Positions 1 through 5,784 of a DNA stretch of 7,107 bases are shown here, in pieces. Origin of the DNA: an uncultured Acetatifactor sp. (lineage in GTDB: Bacteria; Bacillota; Clostridia; Lachnospirales; Lachnospiraceae); the NCBI GenBank assembly GCA_910578185.1, contig CAJTPN010000043.1:1-7107 (forward strand). Reading direction: 5' to 3'. The notes below the pieces were generated by a model. The model saw only the letters and a list, made by a program, of their open reading frames with translations, had not been told where the DNA came from and searched no databases. The translations under genes were made by a program, and so were the position numbers. Each line of letters begins with the position of its first letter. The stretch's first letter is position 1.

Positions 1-1
1 T

Positions 2-343
2 GGCGACACGGATGACAAGGGCTACTCAAAAGTATCGAAGGTACGGATTATCCGCGCTACCAAAGACGGCAAGGGCAATGCCCGGAAGCTGCCCTGGTAT
101 GTCGAAGTGGAAAACGGCAAGGGAATCCCCCAGAGCAATTCTAACGGCGGCACCTATATGAAACCCAAGTCGTTTGTCAGTGCGGGAAAAGTATATGTCA
201 ATTTAAGCGACCTTGACCTGTTCAACCTCTTGAGCAGCGTATCATCCTATATTGACTGTTGGGAACACGCCATTGCGCCGTCGCTTATTACAAAAGCCAA
301 GAATGCCGTGGCAACGCGCCAGGCAGCCCAAAGAGCAGCATAA
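2..343 (+). CDS. C-terminal part of an unrecognised protein (5' end outside window)
   Basis: The frame is open from the window edge to a TAA at 341-343 and gives the last 113 residues. A GTG at 107 could start a 78-residue version, but the coding frame runs on upstream without a stop and keeps the same protein-like character, so the gene most likely begins before the window. The visible part starts with alternating charged and hydrophobic stretches that suggest beta strands (SKVRIIRATKDG, PWYVEVENGKGI). It then has a Gly/Asn-rich loop (SNSNGGTYM) and a helical C-terminus containing LSDLDLFNLLSSVSSYIDCWE and an Ala-rich basic tail. No signal peptide, membrane segment or catalytic motif is visible in this part. 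I do not recognise the family. A terminator-like hairpin follows 27 bases after the stop, so this may be the last gene of its own transcript. Confidence 0.7.
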   Translation, partial: GDTDDKGYSKVSKVRIIRATKDGKGNARKLPWYVEVENGKGIPQSNSNGGTYMKPKSFVSAGKVYVNLSDLDLFNLLSSVSSYIDCWEHAIAPSLITKAKNAVATRQAAQRAA

Positions 344-370
344 AGCAACAAATAACACAATGTTTAAGAA

Positions 371-400
371 GGGAACGCCAACACGGTGTTCCCTCTTTTT
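371..400 (+). terminator. Intrinsic terminator-like hairpin just upstream of the sigma-like gene
   Basis: GGGAACGCC (371-379) pairs with GGTGTTCCC (385-393), nine pairs with one G-U, around a five-base loop AACAC. TCTTTTT follows at 394-400. The T-run ends only five bases before the ribosome binding site of the next gene (AAAAGGAG, about 405-412). Transcription of the sigma-like gene from upstream must therefore pass through this hairpin, or a promoter must lie very close to it. Confidence 0.75.
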
Positions 401-420
401 GAAGAAAAGGAGAATAACAT

Positions 421-771
421 ATGAGCAGATTACACGAAATGACACCCTTGCAGAGACAGTTCGCAGATGAGCACCAGGATACTGTATTCCGCTTCTTAAG
501 CCATAAAAATCTTTCCGTTGAGGATTACTACGACATCGTGATCTTCGGGTATCTTCAGGCGGTACAGGAATATGATGAGAACCCCGCCCTGGCCCGGTTC
601 CAGTTTAACACGATTGCATGGACGAAAATGAGCGACTGCCTGGGCAAACATTTCTCTTATGAGAACAAACCGAAACGCAAGGCACATACGGTCAGTATCC
701 ATACTTATACAAGTGGTGGGCTGACTCTGGACGAGATCCTGCCTGACCGCAGAAGGGACTTACAGGCCTAG
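421..771 (+). CDS. Sigma-70-like factor, N-terminal (region 2-like) part, ended by an in-frame TAG
   Basis: ATG at 421 follows AAAAGGAG at a good distance. The 116 residues contain a sigma-70 region 2-like segment: around residues 35-52 DYYDIVIFGYLQAVQEYD, then FQFNTIAWTKMSDCLGKHF near 60-78. The pattern of an acidic helix, a G-Y-L-x-A-V helix, and F-x-T-x-A-W before a polar helix is how region 2 usually looks in small sigma factors that bind core RNA polymerase and the -10 element. A TAG at 769-771 (codon 117) stops the frame. The same frame continues to 957 and encodes a region 4-like helix-turn-helix, so the intact protein should be about 178 residues. As sequenced, the product lacks the -35 recognition domain. 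Such small sigma-like genes are common in Firmicute conjugative elements, where their targets are mostly unknown. The family call is fairly sure; whether the short product does anything is not. Confidence 0.75.
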   Translation: MSRLHEMTPLQRQFADEHQDTVFRFLSHKNLSVEDYYDIVIFGYLQAVQEYDENPALARFQFNTIAWTKMSDCLGKHFSYENKPKRKAHTVSIHTYTSGGLTLDEILPDRRRDLQA

Positions 772-957
772 ACAGCCGACAGGCTGTTTACAATGGAGGT
801 GCTCTCCTGCCTGACGGAATCGGAACGGCAGATGGTGCACCTGAAAGCGGACGGTCTGACCTGCAGGGAAATCGCAGAAATATTTTCCACCACCGTACAC
901 ACTATCAACGGGCGGTTCCGCCGCATGAGAATGCGTCTTACGGAATTAAATTTTTAA
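772..957 (+). pseudogene. Remnant encoding sigma-70 region 4-like helix-turn-helix, in frame after the TAG
   Basis: Directly after the TAG the same frame stays open for 61 codons to a TAA at 955-957. It encodes LTESERQMVHL, then a short turn, then LTCREIAEIF and a basic segment NGRFRRMRMRL. This is the usual sigma-70 region 4 arrangement (L-x-x-x-E-R with a following helix-turn-helix and an Arg-rich recognition region), which binds the -35 element. An internal ATG at 793 has no convincing ribosome binding site, so independent translation is not supported. It could be made only by read-through of the TAG or in strains where codon 117 is sense. CAG (Gln) to TAG is one simple route to the present state, but the ancestral codon cannot be read from this sequence. 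Confidence 0.7.
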
Positions 958-976
958 GCAAAGGAGCGTTGAAAAC

Positions 977-1438
977 ATGAATGGAATATACGGAATGGCA
1001 CTACAGTATGAGAGCCTTATTCCCATTGACCGCCCGCAAAAAACCTTCCTGTCAGTCGGAACCATAACTTTTCTGATAGAAGGAAAAGAGCTGCCGCTGG
1101 ATTTCAATATCACGGAAGGCGGTACCAAAGGTAACGCCGGCTCTATTGTCAGCATCAATGCAGAAATAAAAGATTTTGCGCCGGAAGTTTTTATGGATGA
1201 ATACAAAGAACTTGGGCTGTCAGTTTCTGATCTGAATTACAATTTTTTTACAAAACATTATCAGGACACCTATCTGGCGGAGGTATATTCAGAATACTTT
1301 TATACGGATACCCCAAAAGAGACTTACCTGCCGCTTACCTTAAAATCTGCCTGCCTTCTCTTTCGGGACGGCAGCGCGCTCGATTACAGCGACCGCATCA
1401 GTGTGTTCGCACAAAAACAGCTTGCGGAGGTGGCATAA
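977..1438 (+). CDS. Unrecognised 153-residue protein upstream of the methyltransferase
   Basis: ATG at 977 is preceded by AAAGGAGCG at about 960-968. The stop TAA (1436-1438) overlaps the ATG of the next gene (TAATG), so the two are probably translationally coupled. The protein looks soluble and mixed alpha/beta. Its N-terminal half has several strand-like stretches (TFLSVGTITFLIEGKELPLDF and following). The middle is rich in aromatic and acidic residues (MDEYKELGLS, NYNFFTKHY, YSEYFYTD). There is no signal peptide, transmembrane helix, Cys cluster or catalytic signature that I can name. Its position between a sigma-like gene and a DNA methyltransferase, with coupling to the latter, suggests a role in the same accessory module, but no function can be assigned. 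Confidence 0.8.
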   Translation: MNGIYGMALQYESLIPIDRPQKTFLSVGTITFLIEGKELPLDFNITEGGTKGNAGSIVSINAEIKDFAPEVFMDEYKELGLSVSDLNYNFFTKHYQDTYLAEVYSEYFYTDTPKETYLPLTLKSACLLFRDGSALDYSDRISVFAQKQLAEVA

Positions 1439-1827
1439 TGGAACAAAATTTATTGAAGCGCGCAGCCGCTATTTTAGAACAGGAATTTGGTCCTGACTGG
1501 CAGTGCATTGCGCAGGAACTGGGGACAGAGAATTTACGGAAACGTGTAGGGAAAGACTTAACTTCCTTCATGGCGTTTCCTGAGCGTGGCAGCGGCGGAA
1601 ACAGCCAATGGAGGGGCAACTGCTCACCGGAGGTCGTCTCCTCCGTCCTGCGCTACGTTCTCGATACCAAGCGCTATTACGGAAAGGATACCTCACAGTT
1701 TACCCTGCTCGATCCCATGTCCGGCTCCGGCACCAGCAAGGCTGCGGCAGACCGGCTCGGCGTCAGCTCCATCCTTTATGACTTAAACCCTTCCCATCTG
1801 CGGGCAAAGGCGGATGGAACGCCCTGA
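1438..1827 (+). CDS. DNA methyltransferase, N-terminal half (SAM-binding motif), cut by a frameshift
   Basis: Translation starts at the ATG in TAATG, with CGGAGGTG at about 1424-1431. The 129-residue product has QWRGNCSPEVVSSVLRYVL at 57-75, like the helix that precedes the SAM site in amino-methyltransferases. Motif I follows, LDPMSGSGT at 91-99 (the D-P-x-x-G-S-G-T form), and then YDLNP at 114-118, the acidic end of the next strand. The frame is lost near 1793-1800 and ends at a TGA (1825-1827). The -1 frame, open from 1782, gives GKGGWNALKNDVEDSADLVFFHPPY and the rest of the enzyme. The natural gene therefore runs 1438-2492, about 350 residues. One base missing from the C-run at 1793-1795 would explain the break. 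No restriction enzyme lies beside it, so it is probably an orphan methyltransferase (exocyclic amino type, adenine-N6 or cytosine-N4). Confidence 0.75.
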   Translation: MEQNLLKRAAAILEQEFGPDWQCIAQELGTENLRKRVGKDLTSFMAFPERGSGGNSQWRGNCSPEVVSSVLRYVLDTKRYYGKDTSQFTLLDPMSGSGTSKAAADRLGVSSILYDLNPSHLRAKADGTP

Positions 1828-1835
1828 AAAATGAC

Positions 1836-2492
1836 GTGGAGGACTCGGCGGATCTGGTCTTTTTCCATCCGCCCTACCATAACATCATCCAGTATTCCGG
1901 GAATATGTGGGGAAAGCCGCACCCTGATGACCTGTCGCGGTGCGAGAATTACAATGACTTTTTGGAAAAGCTGAACCTCTGTATCCGGAAGTTCTATATG
2001 GCGCTCCGGAAAGACGGCCGCATGGCTGTCCTTGTGGGCGACATCCGGATGCAGGGCAGGTTCTACTCTATCCAGCATGACATGATGCGGATGGGCGATT
2101 TTGAGTCCTTTCTTGTAAAGGGACAGTTCAACTGTGTTTCTGACAGCAGGCGCTACCAGAAACCATTTATCCCCATCGTGACAGAATACCTGCTCCTGCT
2201 GCACAAGAAAGACGCCCTCATGGTTCCTTTCCTCTTTGCAAAAGAGAGCTGTTTTTCCATTGCCGACACGGATCTGACCGCCCTGACATGGCACCATCTT
2301 ATCCGGATGACAATGGAAAGCGCCGGCGGGGAAATGACACTGACACAACTGTATGTCAGACTGCAGAACCATCCAAAATCAAAGAAGAACGGACACTATA
2401 AAGACCGCATCCGGGCAACCATCTACGAACACCGGAGCCAGTATACATCCTGTGGGAACGGCACCTACCGCCTGAACTACAAGGTCGCATAA
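1836..2492 (+). CDS. DNA methyltransferase, C-terminal half (PPY catalytic motif), in the -1 frame
   Basis: This frame carries the second part of the broken methyltransferase. The open stretch really begins at 1782. GTG at 1836 is only the first possible start, has no ribosome binding site, and is not a convincing true start. Residues 6-22 from that GTG read DLVFFHPPYHNIIQYSG, the catalytic motif IV. Most amino-methyltransferases have D, N or S before PPY; here it is His. ALRKDGRMAVLVGDI (56-70) resembles the next core strand and turn. After the core, about residues 165-218 (GGEMTLTQLYVRLQNHP, then IRATIYEHR, ending in SCGNGTYRLNY) look like a small winged-helix domain. The TAA (2490-2492) overlaps the ribosome binding site of the next gene. 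Alone, this half lacks the SAM-binding motif I and is unlikely to be active unless the two halves associate. Confidence 0.75.
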   Translation: MEDSADLVFFHPPYHNIIQYSGNMWGKPHPDDLSRCENYNDFLEKLNLCIRKFYMALRKDGRMAVLVGDIRMQGRFYSIQHDMMRMGDFESFLVKGQFNCVSDSRRYQKPFIPIVTEYLLLLHKKDALMVPFLFAKESCFSIADTDLTALTWHHLIRMTMESAGGEMTLTQLYVRLQNHPKSKKNGHYKDRIRATIYEHRSQYTSCGNGTYRLNYKVA

Positions 2493-2504
2493 AGGAGGTA
2501 CACT

Positions 2505-2759
2505 ATGTTTGCTTTATTTAAGAATGATAAACAGGTTTCCATATCAAAACGGCAGATTTCCGTAACCGGTATCCTGACTGAAGTATTAAGGCCGGGCAGC
2601 CCCGTTACATATCTCTACAATGGGAACCTGATCCGCACTTCCACGGTACAGGCCATCCTGGAAGCATCATCCAGCCATGTGCGGTTTGAAACCCAAAACA
2701 GCATTTACACCATATGCTACAATAATCCGCCGGGGACGGAGCTTCAGGTGATCGCCTGA
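2505..2759 (+). CDS. Small unrecognised 84-residue protein
   Basis: ATG at 2505 lies a few bases after AAAGGAGGT (2491-2499), one of the strongest ribosome binding sites in the window, and ends at TGA 2757-2759. The sequence is mostly strand-like: SISKRQISVTGIL, SPVTYLYNGNLIRTSTV, HVRFETQNSIYTICY. This suggests a small all-beta fold. There is no Cys pair, signal peptide or membrane segment. It is the last gene before the terminator-like hairpin at 2790-2822. I do not recognise the family. The strong ribosome binding site suggests it is well translated relative to its neighbours. Confidence 0.75.
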   Translation: MFALFKNDKQVSISKRQISVTGILTEVLRPGSPVTYLYNGNLIRTSTVQAILEASSSHVRFETQNSIYTICYNNPPGTELQVIA

Positions 2760-2789
2760 TTTCCCCTGTATAAATCCCACAAATAATCC

Positions 2790-2822
2790 GGGGCTGCCTG
2801 CAATATGCGGCGGCCCCCTTTT
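2790..2822 (+). terminator. Terminator-like hairpin abutting the next ribosome binding site
   Basis: GGGGCTGCC (2790-2798) pairs with GGCGGCCCC (2809-2817), nine pairs with one G-U. The loop can add GCA/TGC pairing. CCTTTT follows at 2818-2822 or so. The T-run is short and touches GGAAGGAGG (2822-2830), the ribosome binding site of the gene starting at 2839. It may work as a partial terminator, an attenuator or an mRNA-stabilising hairpin inside the operon. Confidence 0.65.
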
Positions 2823-2838
2823 GGAAGGAGGACATGCC

Positions 2839-3372
2839 ATGAATAAAGCGATGGATCAGGAAACTGCCCTGCTTCGGGAGAAGCTGGAAAAACTCTTATC
2901 CACCCTGAAGCATAACCGGGAGAAGGTTTCCCTTGACGTGTTGAAGACTAAGTACAAAAAAGGCTATGACACCTTATGCGCAGACATCAAACGCTCTGCA
3001 TCAGACTACGCAAAGCAAATAGCGCTCTGCGGCATCCGTATCCACAAGGATTATCTGGAGGAGGCAGTCTCTATCGTGAATGGAACGATAGCCCGATCCG
3101 GCATCTTAAAGCAGCTCTCCAGGGCAGCTTTTTCCCATCAAGACATTACAGAATTTGAGTCCTTTGCCCTGACGCTGCGGCAAAAAATCCTGACGGCTCT
3201 GGAACCCTTCTACGCAAAGCATCTGGGACTGTATATAACACAGGAATGTCTGGAGAATCCGGATATACCGCCCATGATCTACTGCAGAGCCAGCCATTGT
3301 ATCTGGCAGGACGGAAAATGGGTTCCCCTGGAACTACTGGATACTGCGCAGGCAAAGGCAAAGAGCGCATGA
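2839..3372 (+). CDS. Unrecognised 177-residue, mainly helical protein
   Basis: I chose the ATG at 2839 because GGAAGGAGG lies at 2822-2830 at the right distance. An upstream in-frame TTG at 2821 would place the start inside the terminator and ribosome binding site. Residues 5-60 are strongly charged and likely a long helix or coiled coil (LLREKLEKLLSTLKHNREKV, then KTKYKKGYDTLCADI). The middle (about 65-125) is helical and mixed. The end has a Pro-rich PDIPPMIYCRASHCIWQDGKW stretch with a C-x4-C pair and a short acidic, Ala-rich tail. No membrane segment or enzyme motif is visible. It opens a run of six closely spaced genes (2839-6071) with 21-50 base gaps or stop/start overlaps. Function unknown. 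Confidence 0.8.
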   Translation: MNKAMDQETALLREKLEKLLSTLKHNREKVSLDVLKTKYKKGYDTLCADIKRSASDYAKQIALCGIRIHKDYLEEAVSIVNGTIARSGILKQLSRAAFSHQDITEFESFALTLRQKILTALEPFYAKHLGLYITQECLENPDIPPMIYCRASHCIWQDGKWVPLELLDTAQAKAKSA

Positions 3373-3401
3373 CATCACATTTATAATGAAAGGAGTACCA
3401 C

Positions 3402-4004
3402 ATGGAAGAATTAACAATAGAAAGGCTTATCGGAAAAGACAGTATTACCATCACGCTCACAGAGGATGAGCTTGAGAAAGCATACCGGATCAAGGAAAAG
3501 CGTTATCTGGAGGAGGACTTTGCAAACGCACTGGCCGATGCCGCCCAGAATCCGGACACCCGGTTCCATACAGGGCATCTGGAGGAATTTCCTGAGCTGC
3601 TAAACTGGCTGTGCGTATGCTTTGACGATTTCTATGACGCCAATATGAGCCACAATGACCTGATGGAACTTACCCTGAACCACCTGCAGCACGCATCCCT
3701 GGAGCCGGAGTTTTTTATCTCCCTCGCAAATAACGCACCTGCAGTCTGTATGGGGATTGAAAAAGACTTGGAGGACTGCGAACAAAACTGTGGCAGATAC
3801 CACCGCTGCAGCAACATTGCTGAGGCAAACGACCGGAGCCGCCAGTGGGAAACACTGGCTTCCCTGCTTTCCATGCACAGGGGCGGAAACTGCACCTGCG
3901 GCAAGGATGACGACGCTGAAGAATGCCCTGCCGCAAAATATCTGACCGGCACATGGGACATCAGTGAGTTTTTCCACTTAGAGGGCAGGAAGGAGGCTGC
4001 CTGA
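3402..4004 (+). CDS. Unrecognised 200-residue cysteine-rich protein
   Basis: ATG at 3402 follows GAAAGGAG (about 3388-3395). The stop TGA (4002-4004) overlaps the next ATG (TGATG). The N-terminus has ITLTEDELEKAYRIKEKRYLEEDF (about residues 16-40). I recall a similar short 'LTxxELxxAY' stretch in several accessory proteins of Clostridia mobile elements; this is memory, not a search result. The C-terminal half is cysteine-rich: C126-x3-C130-x5-C136 and C164-x-C166-x8-C175, with His133 and His159 nearby, plus C71/C73/C116. This could bind zinc or another metal, but it does not match a named zinc-finger pattern that I can identify. Coupling to the next gene, which has a clear zinc ribbon, suggests the two act together. 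Confidence 0.8.
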   Translation: MEELTIERLIGKDSITITLTEDELEKAYRIKEKRYLEEDFANALADAAQNPDTRFHTGHLEEFPELLNWLCVCFDDFYDANMSHNDLMELTLNHLQHASLEPEFFISLANNAPAVCMGIEKDLEDCEQNCGRYHRCSNIAEANDRSRQWETLASLLSMHRGGNCTCGKDDDAEECPAAKYLTGTWDISEFFHLEGRKEAA

Positions 4005-4417
4005 TGAAAAAGCTTGAAATAATAAAAGAGCATCTCTTAACAATCATTCAGAAAGAAGAAATAAAAACCCAGTCTGAAATTGAAGAATTATCCCAAAAGC
4101 AGCGTGACAATATGGGCTTTTACGGTATCGGCGGTCCCTACCAGCGTTATGAACAGGCCATCGACCGCAGAAAAAAGCACTTATCCGAGTTGGAAGCCTT
4201 ACGAAACGCACAAAACTCTGCGATCCTATTAGAATCATTGCGCCTGTACGGATACTTCTGTCCTTCCTGCAAAGAAAAAATTTACCTGCAGGAGAGAAAT
4301 CCAGAAACCGTAGACTGTCCTATCTGCAGCCGCATGATATACAAGGATGGTGTATATACGGAATGGAACGTGCAGAAAAACAGCAGGTTTACCCACCTGC
4401 ACAGACAGAGAAACTGA
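4004..4417 (+). CDS. Zinc-ribbon protein with N-terminal coiled coil, function unknown
   Basis: The start is the ATG inside TGATG at 4002-4006, with the AGGAAGGAGG of the previous gene's 3' end just before it, so translation is probably coupled. The 137 residues have two parts. Residues 1-35 and 46-82 are charged, heptad-like helices (LLTIIQKEEIKTQSEIEEL; RRKKHLSELEALRNAQ) broken by a Gly/Pro loop (YGIGGPYQRY). Then comes a zinc ribbon: C86-P-S-C89 and C105-P-I-C108, with 15 residues between the pairs and strands on each side. C-P-x-C knuckles like these bind one zinc and often mediate nucleic-acid or protein contacts. No catalytic domain is attached. A small DNA/RNA-binding or adaptor role is plausible, but not shown. 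Confidence 0.8.
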   Translation: MKKLEIIKEHLLTIIQKEEIKTQSEIEELSQKQRDNMGFYGIGGPYQRYEQAIDRRKKHLSELEALRNAQNSAILLESLRLYGYFCPSCKEKIYLQERNPETVDCPICSRMIYKDGVYTEWNVQKNSRFTHLHRQRN

Positions 4418-4438
4418 AAGAATTGGAGGGATTATCAG

Positions 4439-4993
4439 ATGGCACTTTACAAAAAGCTGGATCTGTGGTCCATATCAGATGGGCTGGATAAAATGATGGA
4501 CTACTGCTACAACGGCAATGTGAAAAACAGCCCTTACTGGGACCATTACTACGACCAGATCAATGAATTATGCAATGCGGCAGCCGACATGTATAATGAG
4601 CTTCAGGATATGAAGAATAAGCTCTGGTATCAGATGCCCGCTAAAAAGATTGCTTTTTGTGGCGAGGATGACTGCAGCCAGACGGCTACCGCATGGTTCA
4701 ATACGGCGGCAGCTATGCTGTATGATACTGACATGACAGAGCTGCTGGAGCATGAAAATATTTACTGCGCAGATGAATGGGCGGAAAAGCAGAAACGGAT
4801 TGCCGCCCTGAACCGGCTGACCAAGCAGCAGCAAATGTTTCTTTATACGGAAGTCATCGGGTTTATCACCCGGTATCTGGATCTGTCCGCAGCGTTTGAG
4901 ACCATTGAGGCTGTCATCACCGAACTGGATTACCACCAGTCGGCTGTAAATGGAAACGGAGTCGTCACACTTCCACAGTCGGCATATGTTTAG
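4439..4993 (+). CDS. Unrecognised 184-residue, largely helical protein
   Basis: ATG at 4439 follows TTGGAGGG (about 4423-4430), 21 bases after the previous stop. The protein is acidic and aromatic-rich. It has likely long helices at about residues 10-60 (SDGLDKMMDYCY; YYDQINELCNAAADMYNELQ), 83-97 (ATAWFNTAAAMLYDTD) and 110-170 (EWAEKQKRIAALNRL and onward). It contains scattered Cys (C23, C45, C74, C79, C109) but no tight metal-binding pair. There is no signal peptide or transmembrane stretch. It ends in TAG (4991-4993). Reading that TAG as sense would continue out of frame into the next gene, so it is a real stop. Function unknown. Confidence 0.8.
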   Translation: MALYKKLDLWSISDGLDKMMDYCYNGNVKNSPYWDHYYDQINELCNAAADMYNELQDMKNKLWYQMPAKKIAFCGEDDCSQTATAWFNTAAAMLYDTDMTELLEHENIYCADEWAEKQKRIAALNRLTKQQQMFLYTEVIGFITRYLDLSAAFETIEAVITELDYHQSAVNGNGVVTLPQSAYV

Positions 4994-5043
4994 GACAATA
5001 CGCAGAAATGCAATACTAACAATTACACAAGAAGGAGGCTTTT

Positions 5044-5784
5044 ATGTATATTACTGCATCCACCTACGGGGGCATCGACTGGCATGACTCCCGTACCATA
5101 AATGAACAACTGAAAAGCAGCGGTTCTTACAATATCAGGAAGGAAATGGTTCCGGAGGTCATTGCTGATGACATTGCAAAGGATTTTCCCTATGTAGAGT
5201 ACATCCGGGAAAAAGTCATGCAGGCTCTCGACCAAAAAAACTGTTTCCGGTTTGCAATCAAGGCGGCGGAGACCGACAGTGAAGGGAAAACAACCTATAA
5301 AGACTGCGAATCCTGCGAAATGAACGGACAGATCTATCTGGAGCGGGAAGCTGTCTTTGATGGCAGCAAACTGACGCTGAACCGTGATTACGCCTTCGGG
5401 CAGGTTTCCTACATCACAACCTATTATGTTGAGGACATTCCCGACAACCAGCTCGGCTATATCGTGACCGAAGATTTCCTCGCTCCGACAAAAGGTGTTC
5501 CGCTGGTACAGAGACTGTACCATGACATCTTTGACAATCAGGATACAGCACAGAACTATGCCAAAAACCTCAAGCTGCATGATCTCCAATACCCGAAATC
5601 TATTGTAACTTTTCTCGTTTGCAACAGACAGAAAACATCCTTGCAGGCGTGGTATCAGAGAGAAATGGAAACTATAAGGCTGATGGAGAAAACCGGACAG
5701 ACATATCTGGACGATAGCTTCCACATCTTTGCCAAGCACCACATAGAAAACCTGAAAAAACTTTCTACAAAGGAGAATGCTTAA
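5044..5784 (+). CDS. Unrecognised 246-residue protein
   Basis: AAGGAGG (5032-5038) lies close before the ATG at 5044. The stop TAA (5782-5784) overlaps the next ATG (TAATG), indicating coupled translation. This is the largest intact gene in the window. It looks soluble and mixed alpha/beta. After a polar start (YITASTYGGIDWHDSRTINEQL) there is a helix with charged repeats (DIAKDFPYVEYIREKVMQAL). A strand-rich centre follows, including a C-x2-C pair (CESCEMNGQIYLERE) and QVSYITTYYVEDIPD, then a helical C-terminus with many Lys and His. A long antisense reading frame covers almost the same bases but has no ribosome binding site or recognisable motif, so I take it as a shadow. I do not recognise the family. 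The weak TGCAATACT element at 5009-5017 is not enough to call a promoter. Confidence 0.8.
   Translation: MYITASTYGGIDWHDSRTINEQLKSSGSYNIRKEMVPEVIADDIAKDFPYVEYIREKVMQALDQKNCFRFAIKAAETDSEGKTTYKDCESCEMNGQIYLEREAVFDGSKLTLNRDYAFGQVSYITTYYVEDIPDNQLGYIVTEDFLAPTKGVPLVQRLYHDIFDNQDTAQNYAKNLKLHDLQYPKSIVTFLVCNRQKTSLQAWYQREMETIRLMEKTGQTYLDDSFHIFAKHHIENLKKLSTKENA

Noticed and set aside
1783..1812. Programmed -1 ribosomal frameshift in the methyltransferase
   Set aside because: No X-XXY-YYZ slippery heptamer is in the right phase and no clear stimulatory pseudoknot was seen. A single-base loss in the C-run is simpler.
1776..2372. Antisense reading frame (198 codons) opposite the methyltransferase C-terminal half
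   Set aside because: The + strand carries clear methyltransferase motifs, so the antisense frame is a codon-bias shadow.
3382..3387. Perfect TATAAT before the gene at 3402
   Set aside because: There is no -35 at 16-18 bases (only CAAAGA), and a start about seven bases later would fall inside the ribosome binding site, so a promoter here is unlikely.
5009..5017. TGCAATACT, a possible extended -10 before the gene at 5044
   Set aside because: The best -35 candidate (TTAGGA) matches only three of six bases, and the gene fits the operon without its own promoter.
5023..5742. Long antisense reading frame (239 codons) opposite the gene at 5044
   Set aside because: The + strand frame has a strong ribosome binding site, an ATG and coupling to the next gene. 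The antisense frame has no upstream ribosome binding site and no recognisable motif, and lies wholly in a run of + strand genes.
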